A DNA stretch of 64,000 bases from CALBPI01 sp039821605 (GTDB lineage Bacteria; Pseudomonadota; Gammaproteobacteria; Steroidobacterales; Woeseiaceae): assembly GCA_039821605.1 (NCBI GenBank), contig JBCBNV010000003.1, positions 1 through 64,000 of the forward strand, in the 5' to 3' direction. A program made the position numbers and the translations under genes. Below the pieces are notes generated by a model, which saw only the letters and a list, made by a program, of their open reading frames with translations, was not told where the DNA came from and ran no database searches. The stretch's first letter is position 1, and each line of letters opens with the position of its first letter. Positions 57,803 through 64,000 of the stretch are shown here, piece after piece.

Positions 57803-58312
57803 GTGCGCACGATCAAGAAATACCCGAACCGCAGGCTCTACGACACGGAGCTCAGCAAGTACATCACGCTGTCGCACATACGCGAGCTCGTGATCGACAA
57901 GGAGACCTTCGTCGTCATCGACAAGAAGAGCGGCGAAGACATCACGCGCACGATCCTCATGCAGGTCATCATCGAGCAGGAACAGCACGGTGAGCCCGTG
58001 ATGACCGAAGACTTCCTGTCGCAGATCATCCGCACCTACGGCAGCGCCATGCCGAACGTCGTCAGCAACTACCTCGAGCAAAGCCTTCGATTGTTCATGA
58101 CCCAACAGGCGCAGGCGCGCAGCACGCTGAAGAAGGTCGTTGGTATCGATCCTGTCGATGCTGTGGCCGGGCTCGCGCAGCGCAATTTCGCGCGCTGGCG
58201 CGCAGTGCAGGAAGAGGTGTTCCGGGTTCTGACGGGCAACAAACCCGAAGAAGACCGCAACAAGTCTGAGGCGACGTCGGCACCCGCGCAGAAGATATCC
58301 CGCAAGCGGTGA
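57803..58312 (+). CDS. phaR: Polyhydroxyalkanoate synthesis repressor PhaR
   Basis: A 169-residue DNA-binding regulator. The N-terminal I-K-K-Y-P-N-R-R-L-Y-D-T and Y-I-T-L-S-H-I-R-E-L, with D-I-T-R-T-I-L-M-Q-V-I-I-E-Q-E, are the PHB/PHA accumulation regulator domains. In PHA producers PhaR represses phasin genes until polymer binds it. No PHA synthase or phasin gene is in this window, so the local role is unknown. The GTG start follows a TAGAAT element about 30 nt upstream. The stop overlaps the hydrolase gene by 4 nt. Confidence 0.93.
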   Translation: MRTIKKYPNRRLYDTELSKYITLSHIRELVIDKETFVVIDKKSGEDITRTILMQVIIEQEQHGEPVMTEDFLSQIIRTYGSAMPNVVSNYLEQSLRLFMTQQAQARSTLKKVVGIDPVDAVAGLAQRNFARWRAVQEEVFRVLTGNKPEEDRNKSEATSAPAQKISRKR

Positions 58313-59301
58313 CCGAACCGAACAGAGCGCCGTTCCGCCCACCTGGCTGGTTGCGGAACCGGCACGTGCAAACCCTGTTGCCGGCTTTGGGCGTCGTGAA
58401 GACGCCGCGCCCGTCGTTTGAGCGTGAAATCGTCCAGCTGCCCGACGGCGACTCGCTGGCGGCAGACTGGTTACGCCCCAGACCCCACTCAGACGATGCC
58501 CCGCTGCTTGTCGTCCTGCACGGCCTGGAGGGCTCCAGCGATTCGAGTTACGCCCGTGGCGTCAGCGCCGCGGCCAATGCACAGGGCTGGCCGGCTGTGG
58601 TCATGCATTTTCGCGATTGCGGCGACCACCGAAACCGCCTCGACCGTCGCTACCACGCGGGCGAAACGGGCGATATCGAGTGCTTCCTGGATTACGTGCG
58701 CGGCAAACACCCGGGGCGCACCCTGCTCATGGCCGGTTTCTCGCTGGGTGGCAACGCCCTGCTCAAGTACCTGGGTGAGAACGGCGCCGAGGCGCCAATC
58801 GCCGCTGCCGTCGCAGTTTCGGTACCCTTCGAATTACAGAAGGCGAGTGACTCGATTTCAAAAGGCTTTTCAAAGTTTTACCGTTGGCATTTGATGCGGA
58901 ACATGAAGCGCGCGTTGCAACGAAAATTCAGACCCGATGACGCGCCCTTCGACTACGCTGCGGCCATGCTGGCCAAGGACTTTGAGACCTTCGACAACCT
59001 TGTCACCGCGCCGCTGCATGGTTTTCGTGATGTCGAGCACTACTACGGTAGTCAGAGCTGTCGCCAGTATCTGTCGCAAATCCAAGTGCCCACGCGCATC
59101 TTGCACGCCATCGACGATCCGTTCATGAGCCCCGACATGATTCCCGAAGCAGACGAGATGTCCGCGCACGTCTCACTCGAGCTCAGCCAGCACGGCGGTC
59201 ACGTGGGCTTTATCACGGGCAGCCCCTTGCGGCTAAGGCCCTGGCTACCCGGGCGCATCATCGCGTCGCTGCAACAGGCACTCCGCGACACACAAGCATA
59301 A
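58309..59301 (+). CDS. yheT: YheT-type alpha/beta hydrolase
   Basis: A 330-residue alpha/beta hydrolase of the YheT/ABHD family, probably an esterase. R-N-R-H-V-Q-T-L-L-P is the family N-terminus. H-G-L-E-G-S-S gives the oxyanion region. The nucleophile serine is in A-G-F-S-L-G-G-N. The acid is probably in A-I-D-D-P-F-M and the histidine in H-G-G-H-V-G-F. All triad members seem present. The GTG start overlaps phaR by 4 nt. Its substrate is unknown. It converges on pnp across a terminator hairpin. Confidence 0.92.
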   Translation: MTEPNRAPFRPPGWLRNRHVQTLLPALGVVKTPRPSFEREIVQLPDGDSLAADWLRPRPHSDDAPLLVVLHGLEGSSDSSYARGVSAAANAQGWPAVVMHFRDCGDHRNRLDRRYHAGETGDIECFLDYVRGKHPGRTLLMAGFSLGGNALLKYLGENGAEAPIAAAVAVSVPFELQKASDSISKGFSKFYRWHLMRNMKRALQRKFRPDDAPFDYAAAMLAKDFETFDNLVTAPLHGFRDVEHYYGSQSCRQYLSQIQVPTRILHAIDDPFMSPDMIPEADEMSAHVSLELSQHGGHVGFITGSPLRLRPWLPGRIIASLQQALRDTQA

Positions 59302-59333
59302 AAAAAGCCCCGCGACGAGAGCGTGGCGGGGCC
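59300..59333 (-). terminator. Terminator after pnp, possibly bidirectional
   Basis: A 7-bp stem (GCCCCGC/GCGGGGC) around a 12-nt loop. On the minus strand it is followed by six T (A run 59301-59306 on plus), serving pnp. On the plus strand CTTTCGG follows, a weaker tail for the YheT gene. Confidence 0.8.
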
Positions 59334-59354
59334 TTTCGGTGTTGCCGACAGCGC

Positions 59355-61445
59355 TTAGTCGTCAGCGCTCACCTCTTTCATGCTCAGGCGGATACGGCCC
59401 TGGCGATCCACCTCGAGCACTTTCACCTTGACGATGTCGCCTTCGTTGAGCTTGTCGCTGACCTTCTCGACACGCTCATTGGAGATCTGCGAGATGTGCA
59501 CGAGACCGTCCTTGCCGGGCAGGATCGTGACAAAGGCGCCGAAGTCCATGAGACGCGCGACGCGGCCTTCGTAGATCGTGCCGACTTCGACTTCGGCCGT
59601 GATCAGCTCGATGCGGCGGCGGGCTTCTTTGCCCGAAGCGCCATCGACCGACGCGATCCGCACGGTGCCGTCGTTATCGATGTCGACCGTTGCGCCCGTC
59701 TCTTCAGTGATGGCACGAATAACCGCCCCACCCTTGCCGATGACGTCACGAATCTTCTCGGGGTCGATCTTCATGGTCATGATCGTCGGGGCCCAATCGG
59801 ACATCTCTTCACGCGGTGCGGCGATCGACTTGGCCATTTCGCCAAGGATGTGGATACGCGCGTCATGTGCCTGGGCCAGTGCGTTGTCCATGATCTCTTT
59901 GGTGATGCCCTGGATCTTGATGTCCATCTGCAATGCGGTGATGCCGTCTTCGGTACCCGCAACCTTGAAGTCCATGTCGCCCAGGTGGTCTTCGTCGCCG
60001 AGGATGTCGGTCAGCACGGCGTACTTGTCGCCTTCCTTGACGAGGCCCATGGCCACACCGGCAACCGGTGCCTTGACGGGCACGCCGGCGTCCATGAGTG
60101 CGAGGCTCGAGCCACAGACCGAAGCCATGGAGCTGGAACCGTTCGACTCCGTGATTTCCGAGACGAGGCGCAGTACGTAGGGGAATTCGTCCATGTCGGG
60201 CATGACGGCCTGGATGCCGCGGCGGGCCAGCTTACCGTGGCCGATTTCGCGGCGCTTGGGCGAGCCCATAAAGCCTGTCTCGCCGACACAGTACGGCGGG
60301 AAGTTGTAGTGCAACATGAACGGCTCTTTGCGTTCGCCTTCGAGCGCATCGATGATCTGCGCGTCGCGGCCCGTACCCAGCGTCGCCGTGACGATGGCCT
60401 GGGTTTCACCACGCGTGAACAGTGCGGAACCGTGCGTGCGGGGCAAGACGCCAACGCGCGTGAAGATCGGACGAACCGTCTTTGTGTCACGACCGTCGAT
60501 TCGCGGCTCGCCGTCAATGACACGCGTGCGCACGATGTTCTTCTCCAGTTTGCTCAGCGCACCCCCAACAGCGTCGGCGTCGTAGGCCGCGTCGTCACCA
60601 CCGGCCAGCGCCTCGATGACAGCGCCCTTGGCTTCGCGAACCTTTTCCTGGCGGGCCTGCTTGTCGGTGATTTGGTAGGCCTCTGTCAGACCTGCCGTAC
60701 CAGCTTCGGCCACCTTGGCGGCGAGTTCGGTGTCCTCGGCCGGCGCTTCCCAGTCCCAGGCGGGTTTGCTGGTTTCAGCGGCAAGCTCGTTGATGGCGGC
60801 GATTGCGGCCTGCATCTGTTCGTGGCCGAAAACGACAGCGCCCAGCATGACGTCTTCGCTCAGACGATCAGCTTCCGATTCCACCATGAGGACCGCATCG
60901 CTTGTGCCGGCGACGACAAGGTCAAGCTTCGAGGTCTCGAGCTGGCTGGCCGTGGGGTTGAGGATGTAGTCGCCATCAGCGTAACCGACGCGGGCGGCAC
61001 CGATGGGGCCCTGGAATGGCATGCCCGAGATGGCGAGCGATGCCGAGGCGCCGATCAGCGAGGCGATATCGGGATCGATTTCCGGATCCAGCGACATGAC
61101 CGTTGCGACCACCTGGACTTCGTTCTTGAAGCCCTTCGGAAACAGCGGACGAATCGGGCGATCAATGAGGCGGCTCGTCAGCGTTTCTTTTTCGCTGGGG
61201 CGCCCTTCGCGCTTGAAGAAGCCACCAGGGATCTTGCCTGCGGCGTAGGTCTTCTCCTGATAGTTGACGGTGAGCGGGAAAAAGTCCCGGCCGGGGTCTG
61301 CCTTCTTGCGGCCAACTGCGGTGACGAGCACGACAGTGTCGCCCATGCTGACGACGACGGCGCCGTCTGCCTGGCGCGCAATCTCGCTCGTTTCCAGGAC
61401 GACTTCTTGGCCGCCATACTGGAACGTCTTCTTAATAGCTTTCAC
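59355..61445 (-). CDS. pnp: Polyribonucleotide nucleotidyltransferase
   Basis: PNPase, 696 residues, degrades RNA phosphorolytically from the 3' end and acts in the degradosome. Two RNase PH-like domains (about 1-215 and 310-540), with F-F-x-R-E-G-R-P-S and M-G-S-P-K-R-R-E-I-G-H-G, flank a helical domain. A KH domain (I-G-K-G-G-A-V-I-R) and an S1 domain (Y-E-G-R-V-A-R-L-M-D-F-G-A-F) close the protein. rpsO lies 113 bp upstream, with a terminator-like hairpin between them, as in E. coli. Confidence 0.97.
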   Translation of the reverse strand: MKAIKKTFQYGGQEVVLETSEIARQADGAVVVSMGDTVVLVTAVGRKKADPGRDFFPLTVNYQEKTYAAGKIPGGFFKREGRPSEKETLTSRLIDRPIRPLFPKGFKNEVQVVATVMSLDPEIDPDIASLIGASASLAISGMPFQGPIGAARVGYADGDYILNPTASQLETSKLDLVVAGTSDAVLMVESEADRLSEDVMLGAVVFGHEQMQAAIAAINELAAETSKPAWDWEAPAEDTELAAKVAEAGTAGLTEAYQITDKQARQEKVREAKGAVIEALAGGDDAAYDADAVGGALSKLEKNIVRTRVIDGEPRIDGRDTKTVRPIFTRVGVLPRTHGSALFTRGETQAIVTATLGTGRDAQIIDALEGERKEPFMLHYNFPPYCVGETGFMGSPKRREIGHGKLARRGIQAVMPDMDEFPYVLRLVSEITESNGSSSMASVCGSSLALMDAGVPVKAPVAGVAMGLVKEGDKYAVLTDILGDEDHLGDMDFKVAGTEDGITALQMDIKIQGITKEIMDNALAQAHDARIHILGEMAKSIAAPREEMSDWAPTIMTMKIDPEKIRDVIGKGGAVIRAITEETGATVDIDNDGTVRIASVDGASGKEARRRIELITAEVEVGTIYEGRVARLMDFGAFVTILPGKDGLVHISQISNERVEKVSDKLNEGDIVKVKVLEVDRQGRIRLSMKEVSADD

Positions 61446-61476
61446 GCTGTTTCCTTACTCTTTTACTTACCTTCAG

Positions 61477-61521
61477 AAAAAACGACGCCCCTGTTGCGCC
61501 GTGGGCATCAAACAGGGGCGT
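61477..61521 (-). terminator. Terminator hairpin between rpsO and pnp
   Basis: An 11-bp perfect stem (ACGCCCCTGTT with AACAGGGGCGT) closes a 15-nt loop and is followed by CGTTTTTT on the minus strand. In E. coli the equivalent site is leaky, so pnp is partly expressed by readthrough and the hairpin is an RNase III/E processing region. Confidence 0.85.
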
Positions 61522-61558
61522 TTGACCTGAGCTTGCAGCGACGGGGCTGGCAGCTGGG

Positions 61559-61828
61559 TTAGCGACGGAGGCCCAGGCGCTTGATCAGCGACTGGTAGCG
61601 CTCCTGGTCTTTCGACTTGAGGTAGTCGAGCAACTTGCGGCGCTTGTTCACCATCTTCAACAGGCCCAGACGCGAATGGTGGTCTTTCTTGTGCGAGTTG
61701 AAGTGGCCGGTCAGGTCAGAAATGCGGGCGGAGAGCAGCGCTACCTGGACTTCGGGCGAACCCGTGTCTTTATCGTCAAGTCGATACTCGGCGACGATGC
61801 TGTTCTTCCGTTCGGTGGTCAGTGGCAT
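61559..61828 (-). CDS. rpsO: 30S ribosomal protein S15
   Basis: S15, 89 residues from M-P-L-T-T-E-R-K (61828), binds the central domain of 16S rRNA. D-T-G-S-P-E-V-Q-V-A-L-L, L-T-x-H-F-x-x-H-K-K-D-H-H-S-R and the C-terminal Y-x-x-L-I-K-R-L-G-L-R-R are diagnostic. An upstream in-frame start was rejected. The leader holds a small hairpin GTGCC/GGCAC (61895-61909) and a predicted promoter at 61996. Confidence 0.98.
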   Translation of the reverse strand: MPLTTERKNSIVAEYRLDDKDTGSPEVQVALLSARISDLTGHFNSHKKDHHSRLGLLKMVNKRRKLLDYLKSKDQERYQSLIKRLGLRR

Positions 61829-61995
61829 GGTCCAAAATGCTCCAAAAACGATGCCCGTGCAGGTGCCCACTGTACGCACGGCTCTGAGTCATCGGTGCCA
61901 AAAAGGCACTGCGAGACCTCTCGGCCGCAGGCGACGAAACGCCAGACAGGGGTGCACACGCGGGCAGTCTTAATGCTGGTGTGTGCGTAGCCCGC

Positions 61996-62025
61996 TATTT
62001 TAGCGGCTTATTGGGCATAAGCACA
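61996..62025 (-). promoter_or_regulatory. Predicted promoter of rpsO
   Basis: Minus-strand TTGTGC (62025-62020) and TAAAAT (62001-61996) are spaced by 18 bp. Initiation near 61989 gives a leader of about 160 nt to rpsO, long enough for S15 autocontrol. Confidence 0.5.
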
Positions 62026-62042
62026 ATCCTGTCGCGATCTTT

Positions 62043-62993
62043 TCACTGGTTTTTCAGGCGGAAAGTGCGGCAGGCCCCCGCCATGACCCGGGACGGCGCC
62101 AGACGGCCCGTCCCTTCAAGTGTCGCCGTGCCCAGGAATAGGCCGCTCTCGGTTTGTACGCGGACGCTCCCCGGGTTCTGACCGGGCCCGAGCCCGAGCC
62201 GCTGGCCCCGGCAGAACCGCGCCGCATCGACGTCAGAAAGCGCCACGATGGGCCATTCGCAGAGACCCGCGTCGACGGGCAGGAGCCAACCGTCGGGTAG
62301 CGGCACGCCAGGCTCGAGTGCTTCGAGTGCCTCAAGCGTGTGCATGGGACCCTCGAAGGGCGCCACGGTCTCGCGGCGCAATTCGGCCGTGTGGGCCACG
62401 GTCCCCGCAGCCTGCGCCAGGTCTTCAATGAGTGTGCGGATGTAGGTGCCTTTGGAGCAGGTGACGCGCATCGACAGTCGATCGCCCTGCAGCGCGGTCA
62501 TCGTAAGCGCCCTAATCGTGACCCGCCGTGGCGCCCGATCCACGGCCTGCCCCTTGCGTGCGATCTCGTAGAGCCGTTTGCCGCCGTGTTTGAGCGCCGA
62601 GTACATGGGCGGCACCTGATCGATGTCACCCGCGAAGCCGTCGGCGATCAGCTGCCAGCCCGCGAGGTCGCAATCTGGCACGGGCTGCGACTCGGTCACC
62701 TCGCCTTCGGCATCACCGGTACTCGTGGCCTGGCCCAGCGCGGCCACGGCCGTGTAGGTCTTGTCGGCGTCGAGCAGCAGTTGGGACACTCGCGTGGCGT
62801 CGCCGAAACACAGCGGCAACATGCCCGAGGCCAACGGGTCGAGGCTCCCGGTGTGGCCCGCCTTGCGTGCAGATACGGCGCGGCGCGCCCGCTGCAGCGC
62901 CTGGTTGGAGCTGATCCCCAGTGGTTTGTCGAGCAGCAGGATGCCGTGCAGATCACGCCACTCGCGGCGCTTGCGTTCAGTCTTCGCCGTCAT
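62043..62993 (-). CDS. truB: tRNA pseudouridine(55) synthase
   Basis: TruB makes pseudouridine 55 in the T loop of tRNAs. From M-T-A-K-T-E-R-K (62993) it is 316 residues. G-I-L-L-L-D-K-P-L-G-I-S-S-N is the N-terminal signature, and the catalytic Asp is in G-H-T-G-S-L-D-P-L-A-S-G. A C-terminal PUA-like domain follows (about 245-312). The start overlaps the rbfA stop by 17 nt, and the gene order infB-rbfA-truB-rpsO-pnp is standard. Confidence 0.96.
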   Translation of the reverse strand: MTAKTERKRREWRDLHGILLLDKPLGISSNQALQRARRAVSARKAGHTGSLDPLASGMLPLCFGDATRVSQLLLDADKTYTAVAALGQATSTGDAEGEVTESQPVPDCDLAGWQLIADGFAGDIDQVPPMYSALKHGGKRLYEIARKGQAVDRAPRRVTIRALTMTALQGDRLSMRVTCSKGTYIRTLIEDLAQAAGTVAHTAELRRETVAPFEGPMHTLEALEALEPGVPLPDGWLLPVDAGLCEWPIVALSDVDAARFCRGQRLGLGPGQNPGSVRVQTESGLFLGTATLEGTGRLAPSRVMAGACRTFRLKNQ

Positions 62994-63354
62994 CGTCGCC
63001 CGGCTCGGGCGTGGCAGCGTCGGCAATGAGCCCTGACAGGTGGAACCCACGCGCGACGCTGTCGTCGTGCGCAAAGCGGAGCTCAGGCACCCGGCGCGAG
63101 CGAATCTCACGGCCCAGGCGACTGCGCAGGAAGCCCCCTGCGGCCATCAGGCCCTCGAGCACGGGCTCCGGATCGGCATCAGGTGACAGGGTCGAGAAGT
63201 AGACCTTGGCCACGGAAAGATCGCGGGTCAGCTCAACGCTGCTGACGCTGACGCCTTCAAGCCGCGGGTCTTTGCTCTCGAAGCGCAGCAGCTCGTTGAG
63301 CACGCGCTGTATCTGGCCGCCGAGGCGGGCCTGGCGTGAAAACTCCCGTGCCAC
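62977..63354 (-). CDS. rbfA: 30S ribosome-binding factor A
   Basis: RbfA is a cold-shock ribosome maturation factor acting on the 16S 5' end. I chose the GTG at 63354, which gives A-R-E-F-S-R-Q-A-R as the family N-terminus and 125 residues; a TTG at 63387 would overlap infB. The KH-like core shows D-P-R-L-E-G-V-S-V-S-S-V and L-R-F-A-H-D-D-S. The C-terminal tail is acidic (D-D-D-G-E-D). It begins 13 bp after infB and overlaps truB by 17 nt. Confidence 0.94.
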   Translation of the reverse strand: MAREFSRQARLGGQIQRVLNELLRFESKDPRLEGVSVSSVELTRDLSVAKVYFSTLSPDADPEPVLEGLMAAGGFLRSRLGREIRSRRVPELRFAHDDSVARGFHLSGLIADAATPEPGDDDGED

Positions 63355-63367
63355 GCCGAAGCCTGCC

Positions 63368-64000
63368 CTAGTCGATCGTGCGGGCAACCTCGACGCGCTC
63401 GAAGCACTCGATCTGGTCGCCGACTTTCACGTCGTTGTAGTTACGGACGCCGATACCGCACTCCGTGCCCGCGCGCACTTCGTTGACGTCGTCCTTGAAG
63501 CGGCGCAGCGACTCGAGCTCACCCTCGTAGATCACGACGTTGTCGCGCAGTACGCGGATGGGCAGCGACCGACGCACGAAACCGTCGATGACCATGCAAC
63601 CTGCGACGTTGCCAAATTTCGGCGAACGGAACACGTCGCGGACTTCGGCCAGGCCAACGATTTGCTCGCGGACTTCCGGTGACAGCAGACCCGAGACGGC
63701 GGCTTTAACGTCGTCGATGGCCTCGTAGATGATGCTGTAGTAGCGCACATCCACCTCGGCCTCCTTGATCATGTCACGCGCGGTCGCGTCGGCACGGACG
63801 TTGAAGCCAATGACAATCGCGTTCGACGCCTGGGCGAGCGTAATGTCCGACTCCGTGATCCCACCGACGCCTGCCGTAATGACGTTGACCTTGACCTCGT
63901 CGTTGCTGATCGCCTGCAGAGAATCACGCAGCGCCTCGGCGCTGCCGTTCACGTCGGCCTTGATCATGATCGACACCGTGACCTGCTCGCCGTCCGTCAT
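63368..64000 (-). CDS. infB: Translation initiation factor IF-2, C-terminal part (5' end outside window)
   Basis: The last 210 or so residues of IF-2, which brings fMet-tRNA to the 30S subunit. I-M-I-K-A-D-V-N-G-S-A-E-A-L, V-G-G-I-T-E-S-D, I-V-I-G-F-N-V-R and the C-terminal G-T-E-C-G-I-G-V (fMet-tRNA-binding C2 domain, usually E-C-G-I) are clear. The coding frame is open to the right edge, so the apparent ATG at 64000 is not the true start, and the GTPase domain lies outside. rbfA follows 13 bp downstream. Confidence 0.97.
   Translation of the reverse strand: MTDGEQVTVSIMIKADVNGSAEALRDSLQAISNDEVKVNVITAGVGGITESDITLAQASNAIVIGFNVRADATARDMIKEAEVDVRYYSIIYEAIDDVKAAVSGLLSPEVREQIVGLAEVRDVFRSPKFGNVAGCMVIDGFVRRSLPIRVLRDNVVIYEGELESLRRFKDDVNEVRAGTECGIGVRNYNDVKVGDQIECFERVEVARTID

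Noticed and set aside
59496..61562. 688-codon plus-strand open frame
   Set aside because: Antisense to pnp, which has all its family domains; the composition (His/Asp/Arg-rich) is that of a complement frame.

Overview
This 64-kb window comes from the chromosome of a GC-rich bacterium and is almost entirely housekeeping sequence. The content and gene order are gammaproteobacterial: infC-rpmI-rplT-pheS-pheT-ihfA-merR-tRNA-Pro; cmk-rpsA-ihfB-lapA-lapB; gyrA-serC-serA-pheA-aroA; ubiG-gph-rmuC-yciK; rluB-scpB-scpA; yciB-yciI-bolA-PPIase; smc-zipA-ligA; dksA-gluQ; pnp-rpsO-truB-rbfA-infB. A fused aspartokinase/diaminopimelate decarboxylase and a Lys/Ala-tailed DksA with a degenerate zinc finger recall Xanthomonadales and nearby deep gammaproteobacterial lineages. 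The exact taxon is inference. No insertion sequence, integrase, phage gene or CRISPR array was seen.

Layout. 1-8.6 kb: a tight minus-strand operon (PLP-dependent lyase, FAD-linked oxidase, Ser/Thr kinase with Calx-beta-like domains, ilvD, lysAC), divergent from a gene for a degenerate class III cyclase-like protein (8.8-10.1 kb). 10.1-15.9 kb: the infC ribosomal/pheST/ihfA operon between tRNA-Val and tRNA-Pro. 15.9-21.2 kb: uvrB, tRNA-Asn, galU, a ComEA-like gene, lapB and lapA. 21.2-31.5 kb: ihfB, rpsA, cmk and the aroA/pheA/serA/serC/gyrA run. 31.8-37.3 kb: a plus-strand chain in which every gene overlaps the next (mtaD, ubiG, gph, rmuC, isoprenoid-synthase-like, yciK). 37.3-42.4 kb: rluB, scpBA and yciO on the minus strand, then yciB, yciI, bolA and a periplasmic PPIase on the plus strand.

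42.6-49.0 kb is the one clearly accessory block. It is much more AT-rich than its surroundings and lies between two conserved clusters. It encodes an exported protein with 21 copies of an 11-residue I-H-G-G-G repeat and an OB-like C-terminal domain, a 78-residue partner, three divergent paralogues of a helix-turn-helix-containing family (DUF6502-like), and a GNAT acetyltransferase. This is the best candidate for an undescribed system.

49.0-64.0 kb returns to core genes: ligA, zipA, smc, queF, dksA, gluQ, phaR, a YheT-type hydrolase, pnp, rpsO, truB, rbfA and infB (cut by the right edge). Notable expression features are an ATC start for infC, no conventional start codon for gluQ, a tandem 17-bp repeat at the infC stop, and long perfect hairpins without U-tracts in front of pheS and ihfB.
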